From Paramagnetospirillum magnetotacticum MS-1 (lineage in GTDB: Bacteria; Pseudomonadota; Alphaproteobacteria; Rhodospirillales; Magnetospirillaceae): DNA of 64,000 nt. Position 1 is the stretch's first letter. Each line of letters begins with the position of its first letter. Location of the stretch: the NCBI RefSeq assembly GCF_000829825.1, contig NZ_JXSL01000030.1, forward strand, positions 69,501 through 133,500, given 5' to 3'. A program made the translations under genes and the position numbers. Positions 50,268-59,197 of this stretch are shown one piece after another. The notes beneath the pieces were generated by a model, which did not search any database, was not told the DNA's origin, and worked only from the letters and a program-made list of their open reading frames with translations.

Positions 50268-51553
50268 CCAAGGCCTCCCCTCTTAAAATCGCCATCGCCG
50301 GACTGGGCACCGTCGGCGGCGGCACCGTTCATCTGCTGCATGATCAGGCCGAGTTGCTGGCCGCCCGCGCCGGGCGCCCCCTGGCCCTGGTCGCCGCCGC
50401 CGCCCTGGTCAAGCCCGCCGATCTGCCGCTGGACGGGGTGACGTTCTTCGCCGACGCCCGCGACATGGCCAAGACCTGCGATTACGACGTGCTGGTGGAA
50501 CTGATCGGCGGCGCCAAGGGCATCGCTCTCGACGTGGTCAGGACGGCGCTGGAGCGCGGCAAGTCGGTGGTCACCGCCAACAAGGCCATGATCGCCCATA
50601 ACGGCATCGAACTGGCCCGTCTGGCCGAGGCCAAGGGCGGCAATATCGGCTTCGAAGCCAGTGTCGGCGGCGGCATTCCCATCATCAAGTCCTTGCGCGA
50701 AGGCCTGGCTGGCAACCGCGTCAGCAAGGTGATGGGCATCCTCAACGGCACCTGTAACTATATCCTCACCACCATGCGCGATTCGGGGCGCGACTTCGCC
50801 GACGTGCTGGCCGAGGCCCAGGCCCTGGGCTATGCCGAGGCTGACCCCAGCTTCGACATCGACGGCACCGACACCGCTCACAAGCTGGCCATCCTGGCCT
50901 CCCTGGCTTTCGCCATGCCCCTGGACATCGATTCCGTGGCGTGCGAGGGCATCCGCAATATCAGCGCGCTGGACATCCGCTACGCCGACGAACTGGGCTA
51001 CCGCATCAAGCTGCTGGGCGTGGCCTCGGTTTCCGATCAGGGCGTCGAGACCCGCGTCTATCCCGCCATGGTACCGCTGGCCTTCCCGCTGGCCCATGTG
51101 AGCGGCCCCTTCAACGCCATCGTCACCGAGGGCGATTTCGTCGGCCGCACCGTCCTGGAAGGACGGGGCGCGGGGGCGCGCCCCACCGCGTCCGCCGTGG
51201 TCGCCGATCTGATGGATCTGGCCACCGGCCGCGTGGGCCCCACATTCGGCCTGCCGGTCGGCGTCCTCAAGGCTTTGCCCGCCGCGCCCGCTGGCGCCCA
51301 CCGCAGCGCCTATTACATCCGCCTGATGGTCAGGGACGAGCCCGGCGTCTTCGCCGACGTGGCGGGCGTCTTGAAGGCGCACAAAGTCTCCATGGAGCAG
51401 ATCATCCAGCGCGGCCGCTCGCCGTCGGAGGTGGTGCCGGTGGTGATGACCGTGCACGAGACCGACGAGGCCTCCATGCTGGGCGCCGTGAAAAGCATCC
51501 GGGCGCTGGCTTCGGTCACCGATCTTCAGCTCATCCGCATCGAGTCGCTCTAG
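50264..51553 (+). CDS. hom: homoserine dehydrogenase
   Basis: A 429-residue NAD(P)-dependent enzyme that reduces aspartate semialdehyde to homoserine for threonine and methionine synthesis. Visible are the Rossmann start KIAIAGLGTVGGGTVHLL, the catalytic region ALERGKSVVTANKAMIAHNG, the GGGIPIIKSLREGLAGN loop and NGTCNYILTTM. A C-terminal ACT domain (YYIRLMVRDEPGVFADVAGVLKAH) should give feedback control by threonine. It is coupled to alaC (ATGA overlap) and followed by glpX after ten bases. Confidence 0.95.
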   Translation: MTKASPLKIAIAGLGTVGGGTVHLLHDQAELLAARAGRPLALVAAAALVKPADLPLDGVTFFADARDMAKTCDYDVLVELIGGAKGIALDVVRTALERGKSVVTANKAMIAHNGIELARLAEAKGGNIGFEASVGGGIPIIKSLREGLAGNRVSKVMGILNGTCNYILTTMRDSGRDFADVLAEAQALGYAEADPSFDIDGTDTAHKLAILASLAFAMPLDIDSVACEGIRNISALDIRYADELGYRIKLLGVASVSDQGVETRVYPAMVPLAFPLAHVSGPFNAIVTEGDFVGRTVLEGRGAGARPTASAVVADLMDLATGRVGPTFGLPVGVLKALPAAPAGAHRSAYYIRLMVRDEPGVFADVAGVLKAHKVSMEQIIQRGRSPSEVVPVVMTVHETDEASMLGAVKSIRALASVTDLQLIRIESL

Positions 51554-51563
51554 GACACGGATC

Positions 51564-52556
51564 ATGTCCATCCACACCGCCACCCTGCCCGTCCTCGACC
51601 GCAACCTCGCCCTGGAAGTGGTGCGCGTCACCGAAGCCAGCGCATTGGCAGCCGCCCGCCAGACCGGACGCGGCGACGAACGCGCCGCCGATGAGGCCGC
51701 CTGCTCGGCCATGCGCCACGCGCTGAACGGCCTGTCCATGGACGGCGTCATCGTCAATGGCGAGGGCGACGATTCCACCCAGCCGCTGCACACCGGCGAG
51801 AAGGTGGGCAACGGCAAAGGGCCCAAGGTCGATATCGTGCTGACCGCGCTGGAGGGCCGCTCCATCTGCGCGCGCGGCGCCCACAACGCGCTGTCGGTGG
51901 TGGCCATGACCGAGGAAGGCAGCTTCCTCAAAGTGCCGCAGCATTCCTATATGGAAAAGATCGTGGTGGGCGCGGGCATGCCTTCGAGCATCATCGATCT
52001 CGACTCCACCCCAGAGGAAAATCTGTCGCGCATCGCCAAGGCCAAGGGCGTCACCCTGTCGGAACTGACCGTCAGCGTGCTGGACCGCCCCCGCCATGGC
52101 GAGCTGATCGAGCGCCTCTATGCCGCCGGTGTGCGGGTCATGCTGTTCGACGACGGCGACGTGTCGGGCGCCCTGGCCGCTGGCCTGCCCGATTCCGGCG
52201 TGGACGTCTATATGGGCTCGGGCGGCGCCGCCCAGGGCGTGCTGGCCGCCGCCGGGCTGAAATGCCTGGGGGCCCAGATGCAATGCCGCCTGCTGTGCCG
52301 GTCCGACCAGGATCATGCGGCGGCGCGCCGGGTCGGCATTGCCGATACAAGGCGCAAGTGGAATATCGAGGACATGGTGCGCGGCGAGGTCATGTTCGCC
52401 GCCACGGGCATCACCGACGGCCATGTGCTGAAAGGCGCCCGCTTGGCTCCCAACAACCGGGCGGAAAGCCATTCCCTGGTCATGCGCTCGGTTACCGGCA
52501 CCATCCGCTACTTAAGCGTCCAGCACGATCTCAGCCGGAGCCACCTGCCCGCATGA
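51564..52556 (+). CDS. glpX: class II fructose-1,6-bisphosphatase
   Basis: A 330-residue metal-dependent phosphatase of gluconeogenesis (and the Calvin cycle where present, acting also on sedoheptulose bisphosphate). GlpX motifs include the N-terminal LPVLDRNLALEVVRVTEASA, MDGVIVNGEGDDSTQPLHTGEKVG (metal-binding Glu/Asp) and YMGSGGAAQGVLAAAGLKCLG. The C-terminal SLVMRSVTGTIRYL is typical. It overlaps recJ by four bases; hom-glpX-recJ is a known alphaproteobacterial order. Confidence 0.95.
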   Translation: MSIHTATLPVLDRNLALEVVRVTEASALAAARQTGRGDERAADEAACSAMRHALNGLSMDGVIVNGEGDDSTQPLHTGEKVGNGKGPKVDIVLTALEGRSICARGAHNALSVVAMTEEGSFLKVPQHSYMEKIVVGAGMPSSIIDLDSTPEENLSRIAKAKGVTLSELTVSVLDRPRHGELIERLYAAGVRVMLFDDGDVSGALAAGLPDSGVDVYMGSGGAAQGVLAAAGLKCLGAQMQCRLLCRSDQDHAAARRVGIADTRRKWNIEDMVRGEVMFAATGITDGHVLKGARLAPNNRAESHSLVMRSVTGTIRYLSVQHDLSRSHLPA

Positions 52557-54343
52557 GCCACAGACCACCAGGCGCGCAGGGGGCCGCCTTCCTGGGGGTA
52601 GAGCGCTCGCTCTCCGGGCGGCGCTGGCTGGCGCGGCCCGGCGACGAGCGCCTGGCCGTCACCCTGGCCCAGCGCCTGGGACTTCCCGAATTGGTGGGCC
52701 GCGTCCTGGCCTCTCGCGGAATCGGTCTCGACGAGGCGGAAAGCTTTCTCAATCCGACGCTACGCGACCTTCTGCCCGATCCCGGTCACCTCAAGGGCAT
52801 GGATAAGGCGGTGGAAAGGCTGGTCAAGGCGGTGACCGGGGCCGAAACCATCGGCATCTTCGGCGATTACGACGTGGACGGCGCCACCTCCTCGGCGCTG
52901 CTGAAGAACGCCCTGGCCGATATGGGCGCAAAGGCCCGCGTCTATATCCCCGACCGCATAAAGGAAGGCTATGGCCCCAACGCCCCCGCCCTGCTGCGGC
53001 TCAAGGCGGAAGGCGTCGGCGTGGTGATCACCGTCGATTGCGGCACAACCGCCTTCGAGGCCCTTCAAACCGCTACCCAGGCTGGCCTCGACATGATCGT
53101 CGTCGACCACCATGTGGGCGAGGCGGCGCTGCCCGCCGCCCTGGCGGTGATCAATCCCAACCGCCTGGACGAGACCAGCCCCCACGGCCATCTGGCCGCC
53201 GTGGGCGTGGCCTTCCTGCTGGCCGTGGGCCTGAACCGCGGACTGAAGGCGGCGGGCTGGTACCAATCGCGCCCCGCCCCCGATCTCATGCGCTGGCTGG
53301 ATCTGGTGGCATTGGGCACCGTCTGCGACGTGGTGCCCCTGGTGGGCGTCAACCGCGCCCTGGTGGTCCAGGGACTGAAAGTGATGGCCAAGCGAGGCAA
53401 TGTGGGTCTGGCCGCCCTGGCCGATGTGGCGGGCGTCAAGGAGCGCCCGGATTCCTATACGCTCGGCTATGTGCTGGGGCCACGCGTCAATGCCGGTGGG
53501 CGCGTCGGCGAAGCCGAACTGGGCACCCGATTGATGTCCACCGAGGACGCGGCCGAGGCCGCCGAAATCGCCCGGCAGCTGGACGGCTATAACAAGGACC
53601 GCCAGGAGATCGAGGCCGTCGTCCTGCTCGACGCCATCGAACAGGTGGAAACCCGCCCCGATGACGGTCGCCCCCTGCTGATGGCGGCGGGCGAGAACTG
53701 GCATCCCGGCGTCATCGGCATCGTCGCCGGACGCCTCAAGGAACGCTATGGCCGCGTGGCCTGCGTGGTGGCCCTGGAAGGCGGCCAGGGCAAGGGCTCG
53801 GGCCGCTCGGTGCCCGGCCTGGATCTGGGCTCGGCCATCATCGCGGCGCGTCAGGCGGGCTTGCTGCTGGCCGGTGGTGGCCACGCCATGGCCGCAGGCT
53901 TCACCGTGGCCCGCGACAAGCTGAATGACCTCTCCGATTTCCTCGCCGAACGCCTCCAGGCCCAGTTGGAGGGCGATCTGGTGCCACTCCTCGAGTTGGA
54001 CGGCGCCCTCGATGCGGGAGCGGCCGGAATCGAGCTGGTGGAGACGCTGGCGCAGGTAGGCCCCTTCGGTTCGGGCAACCCGGAACCCCGCTTCGCCATC
54101 TCGGGCGCCCGCATCGCCAAGGCCGATGTGGTTGGCTCGGGCCATGTCCGCCTGATGCTGACCGGCGCGGGCGGCAAGCGCCTCAAGGCCATCGCCTTCC
54201 GCGCCGCGGATTCGGAAATGGGCCACGCCCTTCTGTCCTCGGCTGGCGCCTCGTTCCATCTGGCGGGGACATTGCGGGTCGACACCTGGCAGGGTAATTC
54301 CAGCGTCCAGTTGATCATCGACGACGCCGCTTTTGCCCGATGA
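52553..54343 (+). CDS. recJ: single-stranded-DNA-specific exonuclease RecJ
   Basis: A 596-residue 5'-3' ssDNA exonuclease used in RecF-pathway recombination and mismatch/base repair. DHH-family motifs are intact: IFGDYDVDGATSSALLKNAL (motif I), ITVDCGTT (II), VDHHVGEAALP (III) and GPRVNAGGRVGEAELG (IV), followed by the DHHA1 motif with LLAGGGHAMAAGFTV. The start ATG 52553 overlaps the glpX stop and gives the normal N-terminus. It ends 70 bases before tRNA-Glu. Confidence 0.95.
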   Translation: MSHRPPGAQGAAFLGVERSLSGRRWLARPGDERLAVTLAQRLGLPELVGRVLASRGIGLDEAESFLNPTLRDLLPDPGHLKGMDKAVERLVKAVTGAETIGIFGDYDVDGATSSALLKNALADMGAKARVYIPDRIKEGYGPNAPALLRLKAEGVGVVITVDCGTTAFEALQTATQAGLDMIVVDHHVGEAALPAALAVINPNRLDETSPHGHLAAVGVAFLLAVGLNRGLKAAGWYQSRPAPDLMRWLDLVALGTVCDVVPLVGVNRALVVQGLKVMAKRGNVGLAALADVAGVKERPDSYTLGYVLGPRVNAGGRVGEAELGTRLMSTEDAAEAAEIARQLDGYNKDRQEIEAVVLLDAIEQVETRPDDGRPLLMAAGENWHPGVIGIVAGRLKERYGRVACVVALEGGQGKGSGRSVPGLDLGSAIIAARQAGLLLAGGGHAMAAGFTVARDKLNDLSDFLAERLQAQLEGDLVPLLELDGALDAGAAGIELVETLAQVGPFGSGNPEPRFAISGARIAKADVVGSGHVRLMLTGAGGKRLKAIAFRAADSEMGHALLSSAGASFHLAGTLRVDTWQGNSSVQLIIDDAAFAR

Positions 54344-54413
54344 TGCGATTTCGTCGCTTTATGCCTTGATTTCCCCCCCAAGGGCGGTTATCAAATCGCC
54401 CTCGCGCCTCGAT

Positions 54414-54489
<76 letters not shown>

Positions 54490-54948
54490 GCGATTTCAAG
54501 CACTTAGCAAGAGCAACAGGGTCAAATAGCCCTTCAGTGTCCAATGCGGGTCCAATATGCCCCCCTGGAAGACGGCGGAATGAGGTGGATTTGCCCGGAC
54601 AATGAATGCCGAATGGGCAGACATACCGATGCGCGATGGGGCTATCAGCTACCCCGTGTTATGGTCCCACCATGCAACCGCTTCAGCACAATCCGCCAGC
54701 CCTGGTACGGGTCATCTTCACGACCATCCGCACCGCCCGCGAGGCTGGCCTAGATCGGCACGGCCAAGAACAGCGAGCGGTAGAAGCTCTCAGGAATGTG
54801 CGCCCCGATATCCCCGAGAGAGACGCCATGAACATGGTGTGGCGAGTTCGGCCTGATTGACTGCCCCCCGAGGGGAGGGGACGGCACGCATGGCATAGGT
54901 CCGTGGACCGGGGTTTTTGGCGACAACGACCAGATCGCCCGCGCACTG
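54490..54948. other. decayed region after tRNA-Glu
   Basis: 459 bases after the tRNA with no integrase, no second copy of the tRNA 3' end and only one weak short gene (54672-54860). Composition is less GC-rich than the flanks at the start. It looks like the outer part of a degraded integrated element. Confidence 0.45.
54672..54860 (+). CDS. possible 62-residue hypothetical protein
   Basis: A short soluble protein, helical and charged (FTTIRTAREAGLDRHGQEQ), with no motif or signal peptide. The ATG at 54672 lacks a good ribosome site, and the frame is also open upstream. It lies in the element remnant, so it may be an accessory or decayed gene. Low confidence. Confidence 0.3.
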   Translation: MQPLQHNPPALVRVIFTTIRTAREAGLDRHGQEQRAVEALRNVRPDIPERDAMNMVWRVRPD

Positions 54949-55185
54949 TTAAACTATAGCCGCTAATATGGCGATGACTGCCACGATAAGAGAGAAGCGA
55001 GACAGCAGAACTATTAGCTGGGCGAAAATTCCAACTGCACTGACGATGATGGTTTGTGCTGCGTCTATTTTATCGGGCATCCGCCGAGCATAACACAGAG
55101 CGAGGTCCGGAGTTAAGCCGCCAGCGCATCTGGGCTGGACGACAACATGAATGTGCTCCAATTCGATTGGCTCACTGCGTCGCAT
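54949..55185 (-). CDS. possible small membrane protein in element remnant
   Basis: 78 residues; the first part is soluble and the last 35 form two hydrophobic stretches (TIIVSAVGIFAQLIVLL and FSLIVAVIAILAAIV), giving a C-terminal membrane anchor. The ATG at 55185 overlaps the end of the upstream minus-strand gene by 14 bases, consistent with one operon. ATG 55080 could instead start a 43-residue membrane peptide. No family recognised; a holin-like role is possible but unsupported. Confidence 0.35.
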   Translation of the reverse strand: MRRSEPIELEHIHVVVQPRCAGGLTPDLALCYARRMPDKIDAAQTIIVSAVGIFAQLIVLLSRFSLIVAVIAILAAIV

Positions 55186-55474
55186 TATGCCACTGCCCCG
55201 CCAAATGGCGAAGGTCAGGTAGCGGCTTGTCGTCGTCGAAAACCTCCCTTCCAATAGCAACCAAGGCTAACCACTCTACGACGGTCAGTTCTCGCGCCCC
55301 ATTCAGCGCGAGCGGATCGTCAACGAGCATGAATGATTTGTCTCTGGCCGCCCCACGACGCGCGGCTTGCTCGCGTGTTTCCCCTGGTTGGCGGTAGACA
55401 ATAAAACCAACTTCATCGCCCTGAATGGTAGCCTCCAATTTGCTCAGGCGGCGGTCAATGCTACGTGCGGTCAT
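55172..55474 (-). CDS. hypothetical protein of element remnant
   Basis: A 100-residue soluble protein starting with a short coiled coil (SIDRRLSKLEATI) like small phage-borne proteins that accompany DUF5681 genes, then GFIVYRQPGETREQAARRG. It starts two bases after the DUF5681 stop, so both belong to one transcript. The function is unknown. Confidence 0.55.
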   Translation of the reverse strand: MTARSIDRRLSKLEATIQGDEVGFIVYRQPGETREQAARRGAARDKSFMLVDDPLALNGARELTVVEWLALVAIGREVFDDDKPLPDLRHLAGQWHNATQ

Positions 55475-55476
55475 GA

Positions 55477-55926
55477 TTAGGATTCCCTTTCTTCCAGAGC
55501 CACCAAGCGGCGTTCAATTTCGTTCGTCTCAATGGTGCGGCGGTATGTCTCAATCACCCCGGCAACCGCCGCCGCCTCGCTGGGGGTGATTTCACCAGAC
55601 GCCATTGCATCGACCACAACCGCCATTGCTTTGGAGGCATCCTCGGCACCCGCCAGCGACGGCAATTGAACCGAGACGGGTTTGTCTTTGGCCGGTGGTG
55701 CCAGCCGTTCCAGGCAAAGCCGCAAGGCGGTCGTGTCGCCCCCTAACGCCAGATCAACGGCCTTTCGGGTCAGGGCATCGGCTTCGCCGTCTAGCAGTTC
55801 CAGAACGGCCCTTGTGGCGCGGTTCCGCGTTCCAGGGGACTTGCCCGAAGGGTTGCCCGATTGCCCCGGCAGGAAGGGCTTCCCACGCTGCTTTCGGGCT
55901 GCATTTTTAGCGTCGCTCTCACTCAT
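55477..55926 (-). CDS. DUF5681 domain protein (phage or mobile-element gene)
   Basis: 149 residues. The N-terminal KPFLPGQSGNPSGKSPGTRNRAT is the hallmark of DUF5681, followed by LLDGEADALTRKAVDLALGGDTTALRLCLERL. Such proteins are typical of prophages and gene-transfer-like elements near terminase genes. The start at 55926 is chosen because ATGA there overlaps the stop of a preceding minus-strand frame. The C-terminus (IERRLVALEERES) is coiled coil. Its presence marks the region as a mobile-element remnant. Confidence 0.75.
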   Translation of the reverse strand: MSESDAKNAARKQRGKPFLPGQSGNPSGKSPGTRNRATRAVLELLDGEADALTRKAVDLALGGDTTALRLCLERLAPPAKDKPVSVQLPSLAGAEDASKAMAVVVDAMASGEITPSEAAAVAGVIETYRRTIETNEIERRLVALEERES

Positions 55927-56015
55927 AGCTTTAACTCCCACAGCAGCACTTGGCCGGGCTGCACCGGCTGTCTGTAAATCGTCGTGCGGCTCCCATCAGC
56001 AGATCGGAGCGTTAC
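55923..56015 (-). pseudogene. 3' fragment of an element gene, cut at the junction
   Basis: A minus-strand frame ending in TGA at 55925-55923 overlaps the DUF5681 start as ATGA, the sign of a true upstream gene. Its last about 25 codons (ADGSRTTIYRQPVQPGQ...) look protein-like, but upstream of about 56015 the same frame is only antisense to the receiver-HDOD gene. I infer that the gene's 5' part was lost at the junction. Confidence 0.45.
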
Positions 56016-56036
56016 GGCCTGCGCAACGAGTGGACC

Positions 56037-57170
56037 ATGCTGTTCGCGGTTGGAGCCGGGGACGCTCTGACCATTCTCGAAGCCCAGACGATCGACGTGG
56101 TGGTCACCGACATGCGCATGCCCGGCATGGATGGGGCGGCCCTGCTTGACCGGGTGAGGATTCTTCAGCCCGAAGCGGCCCGCATCGTGCTGTCGGGATT
56201 TTCCGAACGCGAGGCCATTTTCCGCACCGTGGGCCCGGCCCACCAGTACTATGTCAAGCCCTGCCAGCCCCAAATCCTGGTTGAGGCCATCCGCCGCGCG
56301 CTCTCCGTCCGCCGTACTCTGCGCAGCCCCGCCTTGCTGGCCCTGGTCTCGGGCGCCACCTCCATCCCGGCCATGCCCAGCGCCATGTCCGCGCTTTTTA
56401 GCGAGTTGCAGTCGCCCAACGGGTCGGCGTCCGAGGCGGCGCGGATCATCGCCACCGATGTGGGACTGACGGTCAGTCTTCTCAAATTGACCAATTCCGG
56501 ATTCTTCTACATCCCCTCCGCCATCACCGACGTGCTGCAGGCGGTGAAGATGCTGGGCTTCGAGATGGTCCGCGCCCTGGCGGTGATGGCCGGGATCTTC
56601 GAGGCCTTCCGCTGTGGCGGCGTCGACTGCGACCTGCTGCGGCAATTGGAGCGGCGCAGCCTGCAAATCGGCGCGGTGGCGCGCAAGATCGCCCAAAGCA
56701 ACGGCCTCGGACAGGCGGCCCTGGACCAGACCCAATGCGCGGGAATGCTGGCCCATGTGGGCTCGCTGCTGCTGTTTTCCAATTGGCCCGGCGTCATGGA
56801 GGAATTGCGCCGGGGCCTGGACCGGTCGGGAGGCGGCATCATCGCCGCGGAACGGGCCGCTCTCGGGGCGTCCCACGCCGAATTGGGCGGTGTTCTGCTG
56901 GGGTTGTGGGGCTTCACCGATCCGGTGGTCGAGGCCGTGCTGTACCACCATGAACCCAGCCGCTGCGAGTACCATTCCTCGGCGGAGAAATCACCCCTGG
57001 TGGCGGTTCATGCCGCCCAGCACCTGATCAAGCCCATCCCCCCCGGCAAGAATCCCATGTCCGCCTGGGCCGAAGGTCTGGACATGGCCTTTCTCGAACG
57101 GATCGGCTGTGCGTCTCGCATCAAGGAGTGGGCAGGGATCGCCGAAGCTAGCCGCGAGGAGGACACATGA
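56037..57170 (+). CDS. N-terminally truncated receiver-HDOD protein
   Basis: The frame begins in the middle of a receiver domain (LRNEWTMLFAVGAGDAL) and keeps the phospho-acceptor Asp in VVVTDMRMPGMDG and the Lys of YYVKPCQP, but the first about 25 residues with the acidic pocket are missing. A full HDOD domain follows (about 95-300). Sequence before about 56015 is unrelated element DNA. ATG 56037 or TTG 55950 could be used now. Ends four bases into the next receiver gene (ATGA). Phosphorylation is probably lost; HDOD function may remain. Could be a pseudogene. Confidence 0.7.
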   Translation: MLFAVGAGDALTILEAQTIDVVVTDMRMPGMDGAALLDRVRILQPEAARIVLSGFSEREAIFRTVGPAHQYYVKPCQPQILVEAIRRALSVRRTLRSPALLALVSGATSIPAMPSAMSALFSELQSPNGSASEAARIIATDVGLTVSLLKLTNSGFFYIPSAITDVLQAVKMLGFEMVRALAVMAGIFEAFRCGGVDCDLLRQLERRSLQIGAVARKIAQSNGLGQAALDQTQCAGMLAHVGSLLLFSNWPGVMEELRRGLDRSGGGIIAAERAALGASHAELGGVLLGLWGFTDPVVEAVLYHHEPSRCEYHSSAEKSPLVAVHAAQHLIKPIPPGKNPMSAWAEGLDMAFLERIGCASRIKEWAGIAEASREEDT

Positions 57171-58333
57171 TGCCCGGATTTCCGGAAAAGATCCTGCTGG
57201 TCGACGACGAAGCCAATCTGCTGGCGGGCATGCGGCGGCTTCTCGGGCAAAGCTTCAACATCACCACCGCAGAGGGCGGGATAGAGGCCCTGGGACTGGC
57301 CCAGAACGAAGGCCCCTTCGCCGTGGTGGTCAGCGATATGCGCATGCCCGGCATGGACGGCATCGAACTGATGCGGAGGTTTCAGGAAGCCTCGCCCGAC
57401 ACCACCCGCATCATGCTGACCGGCAATGCCGATCAGAAGACGGCGGTCGAGGCCATCAATACCGGACAGATCTTCCGCTTCTTCAACAAGCCCTGTTCCA
57501 TGGCGACCCTGTCGGAAGGGATCATGGCGGGCATCCGGCAATACCGCCTGATCAACGGCGAAAGAGTCCTGCTGGAAGGAACCCTGTCGGGCAGCATCGC
57601 CCTGATGGGCGACGTGCTGTCCATGGTGGCGCCGGAGAGTTTTCAACGTTCCTTGCGCCTGCGTGGCTGGTCGTTGCAAGTGGCGGCGGGCATGGGGCTG
57701 GACTCCGCCTGGGAACTGGAACTGGCGGCCTCACTGGCCCGTATCGGCGAGATCTCCGTTCCCTTGGAGGTTCTGGCCCGCAGCCGGTCAGGACAGCGCC
57801 TCACCCCGGTGGAGGAGGAGATGCTGTCGCGGGTGCCCGAGGCCGGGGCCAATCTCGTGCGCAAGATCCCCCGCATGGCACCCGTGGCCGACGCCATCCT
57901 TCATCAGGACAAGTGGTTCAATGGGCAGGGCCTGCCCCATGACGGCAAGGCGGGCCAGGACATTCCCCTCAACGCCCGTGTCTTGCATGTCCTGCTGGCC
58001 CTGGATGAAGCCGGTTCGGGCGAACTGAGCCGCAATGCCTTCGCTGCCCTGGAGAAAATGCAGGGGCGCTTCGACCCGGCGGTGCTGACCGCCGCCGCCC
58101 GCAGCCTGAGCGCCATGACGGTGGACGAAGCCGCCTTTACCCGGCTGGACGTGCCCGGTTCGGCGCTGCGCCCCGGCGACCATCTCGAGACCAGCCTGGA
58201 ACTGGACAACGGCAAACTGGTGCTGGCCGCGGGACAGACCATCACGGATGCCCTGTTCGTCCGCCTGCAGAACCTGCACAAGATGTACAAATTCCGCGAT
58301 CCCGTGCGCATCCGCCGCGCTGGCCGGCTATAA
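57167..58333 (+). CDS. response regulator with degenerate HD-GYP-like output domain
   Basis: 388 residues. The receiver is complete (ILLVDDEANLLAGMRRLL, VVVSDMRMPGMDG, FRFFNKPCS). The second half aligns by pattern with HD-GYP phosphodiesterases, but the catalytic HD is replaced (LAASLARIGEISVP where active enzymes have LLHDIGKI) and GYP reads as GLP (GQGLPHDGKAGQDIPLNARVLHV). It is therefore unlikely to hydrolyse cyclic-di-GMP and may bind it or a partner. It overlaps the preceding receiver-HDOD gene by four bases. Confidence 0.85.
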   Translation: MMPGFPEKILLVDDEANLLAGMRRLLGQSFNITTAEGGIEALGLAQNEGPFAVVVSDMRMPGMDGIELMRRFQEASPDTTRIMLTGNADQKTAVEAINTGQIFRFFNKPCSMATLSEGIMAGIRQYRLINGERVLLEGTLSGSIALMGDVLSMVAPESFQRSLRLRGWSLQVAAGMGLDSAWELELAASLARIGEISVPLEVLARSRSGQRLTPVEEEMLSRVPEAGANLVRKIPRMAPVADAILHQDKWFNGQGLPHDGKAGQDIPLNARVLHVLLALDEAGSGELSRNAFAALEKMQGRFDPAVLTAAARSLSAMTVDEAAFTRLDVPGSALRPGDHLETSLELDNGKLVLAAGQTITDALFVRLQNLHKMYKFRDPVRIRRAGRL

Positions 58334-58360
58334 GCCCGTAACATGAGGGAGAGCCGACCC

Positions 58361-59197
58361 ATGGATCGGATATTTGCAAGGATCATCCTGGCGATGCTGG
58401 CCCTGTTGGGCTGGAATTGGCGGGCGGAAGCGGACGAACCGACCGTTTACACCCTGGCGGTGGTGCCGCAATTCGATTTGCGGCGAATCGAGGCGGTCTG
58501 GCGCCCCATCCTCGACCACCTGCAAACAACCACCGGGGCCCGGTTCATCCTGGTGACCGAGACCGCCATCCCGGTCTTCGAGAAGGGGCTGAACGTCGGT
58601 GCCTACGACTTCGCCTATATGAACCCCTACCACTACGTGGTCGCCCATCAGCGGCAGGGCTATCAAGCCCTGGTCCGCGACGTGGAGGCGAAACTCTCGG
58701 GCATCGTGGTGGTGCGCAAGGATTCGGCACTGACCGATGTGCGGATGCTCGATGGCCGCAAGGTGGCGTTTCCCGCTCCCAATGCCATGGGCGCCGCCCT
58801 CATTCCCCGCGCCGAATTCGCCCGAAAGCTAGGGATCAAGATCACCGAACTCTATGTCAAATCCCACGATTCGGCCTATCTCAACGTCCTGCTCGGCCAG
58901 GCCGATGCAGCCGGGGGAATTCGGGCGACATTCGAACAGCAAAGGCCCGAAATCCGTGACGGCCTGAAAATCGTATACGAGACCGAACGCTATACCCCCC
59001 ACCCTCTGGCGGCCCATCCCCGTGTTCCGGCCGACATGGCGGCCAAGGTCCAGCAGTCCCTGATCGCCCTGGGGGCGACGGCCCAGGGGGACGCCTTGCT
59101 GGCGGGAATTCCCATCAAGACCATCGGCCCCGCCCATAACGACGAATACGATACCCTGCGCAACCTCGGTCTGGAGGCGTTTTACGTCGAACAATGA
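58361..59197 (+). CDS. PhnD-like periplasmic substrate-binding protein
   Basis: 278 residues. A signal peptide (ARIILAMLALLGWNWRAEA) is followed by a type 2 periplasmic-binding fold of the phosphate/phosphite/phosphonate group: YTLAVVPQFDLRRIEAVWRPILDHL, YDFAYMNPYHYVV, GRKVAFPAPNAMGAALIPR and SHDSAYLNVLLGQADAAGG. The start at 58361 has GGGAGAG upstream; an ATG six codons earlier is weaker. There is no ABC permease nearby; the gene overlaps the downstream sensor kinase by four bases, so it most likely serves as its ligand-binding partner. Confidence 0.87.
   Translation: MDRIFARIILAMLALLGWNWRAEADEPTVYTLAVVPQFDLRRIEAVWRPILDHLQTTTGARFILVTETAIPVFEKGLNVGAYDFAYMNPYHYVVAHQRQGYQALVRDVEAKLSGIVVVRKDSALTDVRMLDGRKVAFPAPNAMGAALIPRAEFARKLGIKITELYVKSHDSAYLNVLLGQADAAGGIRATFEQQRPEIRDGLKIVYETERYTPHPLAAHPRVPADMAAKVQQSLIALGATAQGDALLAGIPIKTIGPAHNDEYDTLRNLGLEAFYVEQ

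Noticed and set aside
54490-56015. Intact prophage
   Set aside because: No integrase, terminase, capsid or tail gene is present; only DUF5681 and a few small genes remain, so remnant is the better description.
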